A stretch of 64,000 nt of DNA from Aestuariivirga litoralis (GTDB taxonomy: Bacteria > Pseudomonadota > Alphaproteobacteria > Rhizobiales > Aestuariivirgaceae): the NCBI RefSeq assembly GCF_003234965.1, contig NZ_QKVK01000002.1:496001-560000 (forward strand), read 5' to 3'. Below are positions 42,524 through 50,862 of the stretch, one piece after another (positions within the stretch are counted from its first letter, which is position 1; the number at the start of each line of letters is the position of its first letter). The notes under the pieces are model-generated. The model did not search any database. It saw nothing but the letters and a program-made list of their open reading frames with translations, and was not told the origin of the DNA. The position numbers and the translations under genes are program-made.

Positions 42524-43653
42524 ACCTGGCGCTGAAGGACATCCAGCACGGTCTTTTCCGCTTCGTTATGACGTGCTTCGGGCTTGGCCTCTTAATGACG
42601 GTCGTGTTTGCGATGACCGGTATCTACAATGGCCTGGTCGTCGAGGCTCTTGCGGTGGCACGCGCACCCGCAGCCGATCTCTGGGTGGTCGAGGCGGGAA
42701 CGAAGGGGCCATTCGCTGAAGCCTCAAGCATACCTGCCGACACGCGAGACGCGGTGGCAAGGCTTCCGGGAGTTATCGAGGCGGGCGCGGTCAACTACCA
42801 AAACGTCGAGGCCAGCCATGCGGGCAAAAGCCTGCGGCTCTATGTCATCGGTTACGAGCGTGGCCGGCCCGGAGGACCAGCCCGCATTGTGGAAGGCCGC
42901 GCACTCGACGCCAGTCACTTCGAACTGGTCGCTGACCGCAAATCCGGGCTCCGACACGGAGATACGATCAAGCTGGGTCGAAACCGGTTCACTGTCACCG
43001 GCCTCACCGACGGTGTCATCAATTCAGGGGGTGACCCTGCTGTGTTCATGACGATCGCCGATGCCATGGCTCTTCAGACTGAACTCGACCCGTCGGCCGA
43101 GCGTGTGCAGGTCGCGCGCAACGCCACCTCCGTCAAGTCCGCCTCCGTGGCGGCCGTCATCGCAAGGCTCCACCCTACGGCAGATACGGCCCTGCTGAGT
43201 GCAACGGTCCGGCAATGGAAGCACATGTCGGCTCTGACACAGGCCGAGCAGGAACAGTTGTTGCTCGTCTCGGTGGTGGACAAGGCACGGCGGCAGATCG
43301 GCCTTTTCCTGATTATCCTGTTGACAGTGTCGGCGGTTGTAATCGCGCTCATCATCTACACCATGACGATGGAAAAGCTGAAGCAGATCGCGACACTCAA
43401 GCTGATCGGCGCACCAGACCGCACCATCGTGTCGCTCATCGTCCAGCAGGCACTGATCCTCGGTGCTTCCGGGTGGACGATCGGCCTGCTCCTCATTCTC
43501 TTGGTGGAAGACTACTTCCCGCGGCGCGTCGTACTCGAGCCCGTCAATGCCGCGGCTCTTGCAGGCATCGTATTCGTGGTCTGCATTGCGGCATCCGCTC
43601 TCGGCGTTCGGGCGGCCATGAAGGTTGAGCCGGCGACGGCATTGGGAAGCTGA
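42520..43653 (+). CDS. FtsX/MacB-like ABC transporter permease (DevC type)
   Basis: The 377-residue protein has one N-terminal helix (FVMTCFGLGLLMTVVFAMTGIY), a large periplasmic domain, and three C-terminal helices (IGLFLIILLTVSAVVIALIIYTM; IVQQALILGASGWTIGLLLIL; AALAGIVFVVCIAASALGV). KLIGAPDRTIVSLIVQQ is the cytoplasmic coupling segment typical of FtsX-fold permeases. It starts in the HlyD stop (ATGA) and is followed one base later by the ATPase gene. Confidence 0.85.
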   Translation: MNLALKDIQHGLFRFVMTCFGLGLLMTVVFAMTGIYNGLVVEALAVARAPAADLWVVEAGTKGPFAEASSIPADTRDAVARLPGVIEAGAVNYQNVEASHAGKSLRLYVIGYERGRPGGPARIVEGRALDASHFELVADRKSGLRHGDTIKLGRNRFTVTGLTDGVINSGGDPAVFMTIADAMALQTELDPSAERVQVARNATSVKSASVAAVIARLHPTADTALLSATVRQWKHMSALTQAEQEQLLLVSVVDKARRQIGLFLIILLTVSAVVIALIIYTMTMEKLKQIATLKLIGAPDRTIVSLIVQQALILGASGWTIGLLLILLVEDYFPRRVVLEPVNAAALAGIVFVVCIAASALGVRAAMKVEPATALGS

Positions 43654-43654
43654 G

Positions 43655-44362
43655 ATGACCCGGGAAGATGTCCTGATCGACCTGCAGGGGATTGCCAAGC
43701 ACTACGGCGAGGGTGAAACGCGTGTTGACGCCTTGCGCTCCATTGATCTCCAGGTAAGAGCCGGCGAGGTCATTGCGCTGCTTGGGCCATCGGGATCAGG
43801 CAAGACGACGCTGTTGAACATCATAGGCTGCATCCTGGCCCCCTCGGCCGGACGCGTGACACTCGATGGGGAGCCGGTCTTTGACGGACACTGGCTCAGA
43901 AGAGACCTTCGGCGCCTGCGTCTGGAGAAGATCGGATTCATTTTCCAGTCGCACAATCTTCTACCTTTTCTCACCGCGGAAGAGAATGTCTCTGTGGTTC
44001 TCGATCTAGCTCGCTGGCCGGCTGACAAAGCTCGGGAACGATCACGTCAACTGCTAGACTATCTCGAGGTGGGCCGCCGTGCCGCAGCCAAGCCGGCTCT
44101 TCTGTCGGGTGGCGAAGCCCAGCGCGTGGCGATCGCACGGGCGCTGGCTAACCAACCCCGCATCATTCTGGCCGATGAGCCAACTGCCGCCTTGGACAGC
44201 AAGCGAGCCCAACTGGTAATGGACCTCCTGCGCAAGTTGGCAGCCGAGCAGCAGGCCTGCATCGTGACGGTCACCCACGATGAAAAGATATTCGACCGCT
44301 TTGATAGATTGATCCACCTGCGAGACGGAATGCTGAGCAGCGATGGACCCGGTGTTGAATGA
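43655..44362 (+). CDS. ABC transporter ATP-binding protein, LolD/MacB type
   Basis: The 235-residue ATPase starts at the ATG at 43655. Walker A is GPSGSGKTT, Q-loop IFQSHNLLPFLTAEENV, signature LSGGEAQRVAIARALA and Walker B IILADEPTAALDS, with the switch His in VTHDEKIFDRF. It energises the FtsX-like permease. The three genes form a tripartite exporter of unknown cargo; control by the FNR box at 41310 ties it to anaerobic life. Confidence 0.87.
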   Translation: MTREDVLIDLQGIAKHYGEGETRVDALRSIDLQVRAGEVIALLGPSGSGKTTLLNIIGCILAPSAGRVTLDGEPVFDGHWLRRDLRRLRLEKIGFIFQSHNLLPFLTAEENVSVVLDLARWPADKARERSRQLLDYLEVGRRAAAKPALLSGGEAQRVAIARALANQPRIILADEPTAALDSKRAQLVMDLLRKLAAEQQACIVTVTHDEKIFDRFDRLIHLRDGMLSSDGPGVE

Positions 44363-44583
44363 GCGTGCATCCGGAAAACAGAGAATATCGCTTACTTAAG
44401 AGTGTATTTATAGCCACATCTTGCGCATTCAATGTCTAAAACGGTGACAGACGCCATACATGGATTGATCTAAAGCAGTTCCGTACAAGCCAAAACCGCG
44501 TAATCATCCCTTTGGTTGCAGTGCCGAAATACAGCAGCCATCCCGTGGCTATTGGAAACGCAAGTAGGGAAAGGGTCAGCAGG

Positions 44584-45285
44584 ATGATTGCAGAGCAGGA
44601 GCATATCGCCCGCTGCAGCCCCCTCTTGAAGAGCATTCCGCCGCCCATTGTCGATGCTCTACTGTCCGCTTCGGCAGTGCATGAGTTCGATCGGGGATCG
44701 ACAATCTTCCTTCAAGGAGAACAGGCCAAGGCCATTTTCATCGTTACCGAGGGATGGGTGAAACTCTATCGGATATCCCCCAACGGCTCGGAAGCGGTCG
44801 TAGCCGTGTTTACAAAAGGTGCCAGTTTCGGCGAGGGCATCGCCTTCCGGAATGGAAATTACCCCGTCACGGCGGAAGCGGCCACCGATTGCCGCCTCGT
44901 CATGGTGCCGGTTGACACCCTGATCAACCGCATCAGAGAATCTCCTGAGATCGCCCTTTCAATTCTATCGGCAGCATTCATCCACCTCCAGGGCCTTGTC
45001 GCCCAAGTGGAACAACTCAAGGCTCGGACCGGTGCCCAAAGGGTAGCCGAATTCCTCCTTGAACTTGCGCCCTGCGAAATCGGGTCATGCGAGGTTGTTT
45101 TGCCATATGACAAGGCGCTGATTGCAGGAAGATTGGGCCTCAAGCCTGAGAGTCTTTCTAGGGCATTCGCAAAGTTGCGTGACTATGGCGTAACTGTAAA
45201 GCTGAACAATGCGAGCATCAGCGACCTCAAGACGCTTCGTGAACTGGCGAACGAAGATCCAGCCCTCTCATGGTCGAAATCCTGA
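44584..45285 (+). CDS. Crp/Fnr-family regulator, DNR/NnrR-like (denitrification)
   Basis: The ATG at 44584 gives 233 residues. The sensor barrel contains FDRGSTIFLQGEQAKAIFIVTEGWVKLYRISPNGSEAVVAVF. The helix-turn-helix is YDKALIAGRLGLKPESLSRAFAKLRDYGV, with E-S-L-S-R matching the E-x-x-S-R that reads TTGA-type half-sites. Only one N-terminal Cys is present, so it is not an oxygen-sensing FNR but fits the heme/NO-sensing DNR/NnrR type. It adjoins norD convergently and probably binds the TTGAC-type boxes near norC, nirS, nsrR and hemA (inference). Confidence 0.85.
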   Translation: MIAEQEHIARCSPLLKSIPPPIVDALLSASAVHEFDRGSTIFLQGEQAKAIFIVTEGWVKLYRISPNGSEAVVAVFTKGASFGEGIAFRNGNYPVTAEAATDCRLVMVPVDTLINRIRESPEIALSILSAAFIHLQGLVAQVEQLKARTGAQRVAEFLLELAPCEIGSCEVVLPYDKALIAGRLGLKPESLSRAFAKLRDYGVTVKLNNASISDLKTLRELANEDPALSWSKS

Positions 45286-45289
45286 TTCC

Positions 45290-47221
45290 TCAGCCCGAAG
45301 CCAGCTGTCGATAGATCGCAGGCAGGATTTGCGTTAGTTTCTCGGGATGTGGAACCAATGCATAGGCGCCCTGTCCGAAGATGCGAGGGAACCACGACTT
45401 GCCATCACGTTCGATGGTAATGCCAAAGACAGCATGGCCGGCACTGCGCGCCTCTCGCACGGCCATGTGGCTATCCTCGATGCCGTGGCGCCCTTCGTAA
45501 TGATCGAGGTCGTTGGGTTTGCCATCGGTGATTACCAGAAGCAGGCGGCGCTTGCGTGGTTCTCGTGTGAGGCCTGCAGAAGCATGGCGGATTGCAGCAC
45601 CCAGGCGAGTGTAGAAACCGGGCTTCAGGCCAGCAATCCGCTGTTCTATGAGGCCCGTCATGGGCTCTCCGAAATCCTTCGCGCACTGGACGTAGACACG
45701 GTCGCGCTTCAGTGACGAGAAGGCGTTAATGGCGAAGTCGTCACCGCAGGCATCAAGGCCCCAGGCGAGAGCTGCAAGCGCTTCGCGCTCGATGTCGATA
45801 ACACTGCGACCATCGTGCCCATGGCCCGGCAATGCAGCCTGCGTTGATCGGGAGATATCAAGCAGGATCGATACTGCAAGGTCTCTCTTCTGCGGCCTCA
45901 CCTGTGTCCAGATACGGTCATCGGAATCACCGGTTGCCAGAAAGTCCGCACGAGCACGCACTGTGCGATCCATGTCAAGGTCATCGCCGTCGATGCACCC
46001 GCTGACAGTAAGGCGTGCGGGGCGCAGCGCCTCGAACTGACGTTTCACCGCCAGGATGCGAGCCCGTGCCCTTGGATCGAAGCGTGCCTCGACGGTGTCA
46101 CCACAAGCGTCGATCCTGGACGCCAGGACACGGACATGACTTTTGAGATATGAGCCACTGCGCACATCCCATTCAGGATAGGTCAGCGCAGCTGAGAGTG
46201 CCTCACGATCAACGTCCTCTGGAGCCAGATCGAGATGGAGCTTCAGCCGCGTGGCAGGCGCTTTCGATATCTGACCGAGCCCGATCTCGTCCTGGTCATC
46301 GGCTGCCTTCTTCGCATCATCCGTGTCGTCATCCTCAACACGACGGTTGAGATTGATGAACTCGGCCCAGCTCAGGAGCGCCTCGAACTTGTGCAGAATG
46401 AAGCTGTCTTTGCGCTCCGCCTGGTCCGACTTGCGCCGACGCGCGCGATGGGTTCGTGAACCCTCGCCTTCCTCGGGAGCACCATCGGTTGCGCGAGTTT
46501 CTACACCACTTGCTTCACAGCGACCAGGTCGTCCCAGGTCGGGCCAGAGCGGTACTGGCCGGAAGGCGCGGTAACCACGCGGGGCTCGCTCAAGAACGAG
46601 TTCAGCTGGCGTCGGCCCCTCATCTCCAAGAGCTCGACGAATTAACATCTCCACCTGCGCTTCTACGGCCGGCAATGCCGCTCGAGGGCGGTTGGATAGC
46701 ACCGCACGGCAGAGTTCAGCATATAGCGGCCTGAAGCCAGGAGCTGCTTCCAGCGTATGGTCAACCATCAGGCGCGCTGCCTCGATTGCGGCCATATCCG
46801 CCTTCAGCGGATCGTCCTCCTCGATTGCCGGACCGGCGTGGGCAGAGCAGGCAGCAAGCCAGACATAAAGCGCAGCGTTGGCTTCCCGCGCAGGAAACAC
46901 GTTAAGGCTTTCCGGCAAGCGTAGTGTTTCGCCGTCAAAGCTGGCATGTGGTACTCGCTCCTCGGAGTTGCCCAGACGCCGCAGGAGGCCGAGGCGGTGG
47001 CGGGATGCTTCCTCCGGCGCCGCGCGCAAATCCACCGCCGGGCTACCGCCAAGGCCGCGGAACAATACGGCCAGCCGTCCGCCAACCTCTGAGAGGTTGA
47101 CCCGGGCTCCATCGTTGACGAGGGGGGCGTCAAGACGGCTGGCAAGCACGTGCCAGAGTTTCCCGATGGTTTCCTCGGGTTCCCATGGCGCGATATCGAT
47201 CCCGGACACCGCCGGCCTCAC
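45290..47221 (-). CDS. norD: NorD, VWA-domain NO reductase activation protein
   Basis: The 643-residue protein begins at the GTG at 47221 (GTGA overlap with norQ). The C-terminal 250 residues form a von Willebrand A domain with the MIDAS motif DISRST, and LLLVITDGKPNDLDHYEGRHGIEDS. The N-terminus has TIGKLWHVLASR, the usual NorD pattern. With NorQ it forms a MoxR-VWA chaperone that inserts iron into the NorB active site. It is the last gene of norCBQD. Confidence 0.9.
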   Translation of the reverse strand: MRPAVSGIDIAPWEPEETIGKLWHVLASRLDAPLVNDGARVNLSEVGGRLAVLFRGLGGSPAVDLRAAPEEASRHRLGLLRRLGNSEERVPHASFDGETLRLPESLNVFPAREANAALYVWLAACSAHAGPAIEEDDPLKADMAAIEAARLMVDHTLEAAPGFRPLYAELCRAVLSNRPRAALPAVEAQVEMLIRRALGDEGPTPAELVLERAPRGYRAFRPVPLWPDLGRPGRCEASGVETRATDGAPEEGEGSRTHRARRRKSDQAERKDSFILHKFEALLSWAEFINLNRRVEDDDTDDAKKAADDQDEIGLGQISKAPATRLKLHLDLAPEDVDREALSAALTYPEWDVRSGSYLKSHVRVLASRIDACGDTVEARFDPRARARILAVKRQFEALRPARLTVSGCIDGDDLDMDRTVRARADFLATGDSDDRIWTQVRPQKRDLAVSILLDISRSTQAALPGHGHDGRSVIDIEREALAALAWGLDACGDDFAINAFSSLKRDRVYVQCAKDFGEPMTGLIEQRIAGLKPGFYTRLGAAIRHASAGLTREPRKRRLLLVITDGKPNDLDHYEGRHGIEDSHMAVREARSAGHAVFGITIERDGKSWFPRIFGQGAYALVPHPEKLTQILPAIYRQLASG

Positions 47222-48027
47222 CCGAATACGGCGGTGACGAGATCGAGGAGCCCACGTTTCACATCTGCGTCATCGGTGAGCGGCTCGATCATGGCGGCAC
47301 GGATGGCGCGTTCGACCGGCATGCCGCGCTGGATGAGAGTTGCCGCATAAACCACGAGGCGGGTGGAGACACCTTCTTCGAGATCCTGGCCTTTAAGTGC
47401 ACGCAACTTGTTGGCCAATCGAACCAGCGGTCGCACCCGGTCCTCGGGGAGACCGCTTTCGCGGGCAACCACCGGAACCTCGTGTTCTGGACGTGGAAAG
47501 TTGAATTCCAACGATACAAAGCGCTGCCGGGTGGACGGCTTCAGTGTCTTGAGAATATTCTGGTACCCGGGGTTATAGGAAGCGACCAGCATGAAGCCAG
47601 GCGCAGCCTCGAGTTCTTCTCCAGTACGGTCGATGGGCAAGATGCGCCGGTCATCGGTCAGCGGATGCAGCACGACAGTGACATCCCTCCGCGCCTCAAC
47701 GACTTCATCGAGATAGCAGATTGCTCCCTCGCGGACCGCGCGCGTCAAAGGACCGTCAACCCAAACCGTCTCACCTCCCTTGAGGAGGTAGCGTCCGATG
47801 AGGTCGGCTGCGGCCAGATCGTCATGGCAAGCAACCGTGTGCAGCGGCCGGCCCAGCCGAGAAGCCATGTGGGCCACAAATCGAGTCTTGCCGCAACCTG
47901 TCGGTCCTTTCAACAGCAAGGGCAGTTCGTTGGCGTGGGCAAGCTCGAAAACTTCACATTCATCGCCCTGGGGTAGATAGAAGGGGGCCTCTGCCCCCTT
48001 CACCGATATCATGCCATGCATGAGCAT
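47218..48027 (-). CDS. norQ: NorQ, MoxR-type AAA ATPase
   Basis: With the ATG at 48027 (one-base overlap with the norB stop) it is 269 residues. Walker A is LKGPTGCGKTRFVAHMA, Walker B AICYLDEVVEARRDVTVVL, sensor 1 FMLVASYNPGYQNI and the Arg finger LKPSTRQRFVSLEF, all typical of the CbbQ/NirQ/NorQ group. It partners NorD in maturing NO reductase. Confidence 0.93.
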   Translation of the reverse strand: MLMHGMISVKGAEAPFYLPQGDECEVFELAHANELPLLLKGPTGCGKTRFVAHMASRLGRPLHTVACHDDLAAADLIGRYLLKGGETVWVDGPLTRAVREGAICYLDEVVEARRDVTVVLHPLTDDRRILPIDRTGEELEAAPGFMLVASYNPGYQNILKTLKPSTRQRFVSLEFNFPRPEHEVPVVARESGLPEDRVRPLVRLANKLRALKGQDLEEGVSTRLVVYAATLIQRGMPVERAIRAAMIEPLTDDADVKRGLLDLVTAVFG

Positions 48028-49400
48028 CACTCCGCCGGAGTTGCCGCAAGCGACGGACCGCGGGCGATCACTTCACGACGCGGGAACATCACCGAGTAGA
48101 TGAACAGCAGTGCTCCCAAAACCACCGCAACGCCGGAACCGAAGCGCATCGCGTAGAACATCCACAGCTGGTCCTGAACGTCCATATAGTTCATGCCCAT
48201 CACCCGTTGCAGGTGGGTCTGCAGTGCCCCGGCGAAGGTCAGCGTGACGGTCATGAATACCATCCCGCTGCTCATCAGCCAGAAGGAAGCCATATTGAGC
48301 ACTTGGTTATAGGGATCACGCCCGCGCAGGATCGGCATGGCATAGGTGATGATCGCGAGGTTGACGCAAACGTAGGCTCCATAGAAAGCCAGGTGGCCGT
48401 GAGCCGCCGTGATCTGGGTACCGTGGGTATAGAAGTTCACTCCGTGCAGAGTGTGCAGGAAGCCCCACACGCCGGCTCCGAAGAAGGACAGCACACCACA
48501 ACCAAGGCTCCAGAGGAGTGCTGCCTTGTTCGGATGATCACGGCGTCCCTTCCACACCATGACAAAGGCGAAGGACATCATGGCGAAGAACGGGATGATC
48601 TCAAGCGACGAGAAGATCGAACCGGTCCACTGCCAATATGCAGGTGTGCCGATCCAGTAATAGTGGTGCCCGGTGCCAAGGATGCCCGAGAACAGCGCGG
48701 TCGCCACGATAACGTAGAGCCACTTCTCCACAACCTCACGGTCGACGCCCGTCAGCTTCAGCATGAGGAAGGCGAGGATCGATGCCATGATCAATTCCCA
48801 TACGCCTTCCACCCAGAGATGGACGACGTACCACCAGTACTGCTTGTCCACCGCTAGGTTGGACGGATTGTAGAAGGCAAAGAGAAACAGGAGCGCCAGT
48901 CCCCACAGACCGAGAAGCAGGATGTTGGTGATAGCGGTCTTCCGGCCCTTCAACGTCGTCATCGAGACATTGTAGAGGAAGATCAGCGCAGCAACCACAA
49001 TACCAGCCTTGACCCAAGTTGGCTGCTCCAGGAACTCACGTCCCTGCTTACCCAGGAAGTAGTTGCCCTCAAACAGATTGAACAGGTAGGTGACGACCAC
49101 GCCCAATGTCCCCAGCACAAGAATGGCGAGTTGGACGTAGGCCAATGCCGGCGAGTGGATTTCGCGTTCCGATTCCTCGGGTATCAGGTAATAGGCTGCG
49201 CCAAAGAAGCCAAGCAGCAACCATACGATGAGGCTGTTGGTGTGCAGCATACGCGCGATATTGAAGGGGAGGATGGTACTGAGGAAATTCGGTTCGACGT
49301 AGATCCAGCCCATGAGCAGGCCGATCGAGACCTGCACGGTAAACAGCGCCATGGCCACCGTGAAGTAGGCAAGCGCGATCTTCTGTGTGTGATACTTCAT
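48027..49400 (-). CDS. norB: Nitric oxide reductase, cytochrome b subunit
   Basis: The 457-residue, 12-helix membrane subunit starts at the ATG at 49400 behind GAGGAGG. His ligands for hemes b/b3 and non-heme FeB are visible: MLHTNSLIVWLLLGFFGAAYYLIPEE (first His), WWYVVHLWVEGVWELIMASI (His plus the catalytic Glu), GTGHHYYWIGTP and HGHLAFYGAYV. It belongs to the cNOR type fed by NorC and makes N2O from two NO. No quinol-oxidising N-terminal extension is present. Confidence 0.95.
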   Translation of the reverse strand: MKYHTQKIALAYFTVAMALFTVQVSIGLLMGWIYVEPNFLSTILPFNIARMLHTNSLIVWLLLGFFGAAYYLIPEESEREIHSPALAYVQLAILVLGTLGVVVTYLFNLFEGNYFLGKQGREFLEQPTWVKAGIVVAALIFLYNVSMTTLKGRKTAITNILLLGLWGLALLFLFAFYNPSNLAVDKQYWWYVVHLWVEGVWELIMASILAFLMLKLTGVDREVVEKWLYVIVATALFSGILGTGHHYYWIGTPAYWQWTGSIFSSLEIIPFFAMMSFAFVMVWKGRRDHPNKAALLWSLGCGVLSFFGAGVWGFLHTLHGVNFYTHGTQITAAHGHLAFYGAYVCVNLAIITYAMPILRGRDPYNQVLNMASFWLMSSGMVFMTVTLTFAGALQTHLQRVMGMNYMDVQDQLWMFYAMRFGSGVAVVLGALLFIYSVMFPRREVIARGPSLAATPAE

Positions 49401-49414
49401 GATGCTCTGCCTCC

Positions 49415-49867
49415 TCAGCCCGCGTCGTTCGGCGGCCAGTTTTGGGTATTGATCTTGCCCGTCCACAGCAGGAAGTCGGCAAGGTTCTTGAATTCCTCGT
49501 CGGTGAGGTTGAAGTGCGGCATCTGCCGCCGGCCTTCGATGCCCGTGGGCATCGAGGTCATCCAGCCTTTCAGCATCTCGGTGGCGGCTGCGGGATCGTC
49601 CTGCACCTTCCACCTCTTCATCACATTGCCAAGTTCAGGAGCGAAATATGCTCCTTCGCCGAGGATTGTATGGCAGTTAATGCAGCTATTCTTTTCCCAT
49701 ACGTGCTTGCCGGCGGCCACGCTGGCTGTCAGCCCCGCGGAATCGGTGGATTTATTGACGATATAGTAGTGGCTCTGGATCGACAGCCCTACAAAGATGA
49801 CGATGAAGAACAGCGACCCGCCATAAAAGATGTTACGGGCCATGTTCTTCGTCAGGACCTCACGCAT
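49415..49867 (-). CDS. norC: Nitric oxide reductase, cytochrome c subunit
   Basis: The 150-residue protein starts at the ATG at 49867 behind GGGGAGGAGAG. One N-terminal membrane anchor (NIFYGGSLFFIVIFVGLSI) precedes a periplasmic cytochrome c domain with CINCH at residues 62-66 and a Met ligand in GRRQMPHFNLTDEEF. It delivers electrons to NorB. The NnrR-type box at 49937-49950 lies 70 bp upstream and is expected to drive norCBQD. Confidence 0.95.
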   Translation of the reverse strand: MREVLTKNMARNIFYGGSLFFIVIFVGLSIQSHYYIVNKSTDSAGLTASVAAGKHVWEKNSCINCHTILGEGAYFAPELGNVMKRWKVQDDPAAATEMLKGWMTSMPTGIEGRRQMPHFNLTDEEFKNLADFLLWTGKINTQNWPPNDAG

Positions 49868-49936
49868 TGCGCTCTCCTCCCCGAAGACAAAATTGTAACA
49901 ACTATGCATGTTTTAGTCGCGGGAGCGACGCGCGCC

Positions 49937-49950
49937 TTAACGAAAGTCAA
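49937..49950. promoter_or_regulatory. NnrR/DNR-type box upstream of norC
   Basis: TTAACGAAAGTCAA, read on the minus strand as TTGAC-N4-GTTAA, is one base off a perfect TTGAC-N4-GTCAA. It is identical over all 14 bases to the box between nirI and nirS at 52943-52956. Confidence 0.8.
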
Positions 49951-49956
49951 CCGGCT

Positions 49957-50862
49957 CTAAATAATGGCCTGGAGGTGAACCTCGGGGAGGACAGCCAGTG
50001 TCCGGTCGATAGCGCTCCTGTCCATAAGGCAAAAGGCCGTTGATAGACCATCGGCGACTGCCGCACTTGAAGCAGAGACCGCCGCCAACTTCCAGACTGG
50101 CGGAAGCTGCTCTCTGGGATTGACAATATGGGGCGCTCCTGGACCGATCCTTGTCCCTTCGGGCGAAGATACCGCCAGCGCCATGTCAGAAAGCTCAGCC
50201 CGCCCCACCAGGCGACCACTCGGAAGCATAATGTCGGCCCGCCAGCACTTGCCATCGGGCCGCAAGCCACGTGCTGAGATTTCGCCCGTATCAATCATTA
50301 CGTCTCGATAACCCTCTTCCGCCAGAAGCAGCGCGACCAGGTCGGCGGCATGCCCCTGCGCAATGCCGTTGAACGTCAGTTGCATGCCAGGCTCCAAGGC
50401 GATTTCGTCCTCCGAAACGTGAACACGGTGCCAGCCGACGAGTTGCTGAGCGTGCTTGACATCACCGGACCCTGCTATCGCGAGCCATAACGGTAGAATT
50501 GTCGGGTCGAAGAGCCCCTCTGTGGCTGCATGGATATGATCGACCAACTGGAATAGCGAAATCATTGCAGTTGGCGGATGAGTCAGACGGCCAATGCGGT
50601 TGAGGCGTGTCAGTGCTGAGTCGCGGTACAGCGAAAAGTGTTCCTCGACGCCATTCAGGACTGCTTCCATCTTGCCAAATGTGCGGAGGGCCTGTTCAGG
50701 GGTGCCACCGACCAAGGAAATCTTGACTTCAGCGCCAAGCGCATAGCCACTCCAGATCGTCGGCTCGGCCAAAGCCGTAGCAGAGGACGCCGCCAGCGCG
50801 GCGGCGGAGATTGCCAGGAAGCGTCGACGATTCATTGTGCCTGATCTCGTCATGAAACTCAT
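49957..50862 (-). CDS. nirX: NirX, ApbE-like FAD:protein FMN transferase
   Basis: The 301-residue exported protein has a Tat signal (NRRRFLAISAAALAASSATALA). The ApbE core is visible in YALGAEVKISLVGG, FNGIAQGHAADLVALLLAEEG, VMIDTGEISARGLRPDGKCW and PHIVNPREQLPPVW. ApbE proteins attach FMN covalently to partner flavoproteins, here presumably the N-terminal domain of the neighbouring NirI. The start overlaps the nirI stop (ATGA), giving nirI-nirX as in Paracoccus. Confidence 0.88.
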   Translation of the reverse strand: MSFMTRSGTMNRRRFLAISAAALAASSATALAEPTIWSGYALGAEVKISLVGGTPEQALRTFGKMEAVLNGVEEHFSLYRDSALTRLNRIGRLTHPPTAMISLFQLVDHIHAATEGLFDPTILPLWLAIAGSGDVKHAQQLVGWHRVHVSEDEIALEPGMQLTFNGIAQGHAADLVALLLAEEGYRDVMIDTGEISARGLRPDGKCWRADIMLPSGRLVGRAELSDMALAVSSPEGTRIGPGAPHIVNPREQLPPVWKLAAVSASSAAVADGLSTAFCLMDRSAIDRTLAVLPEVHLQAII

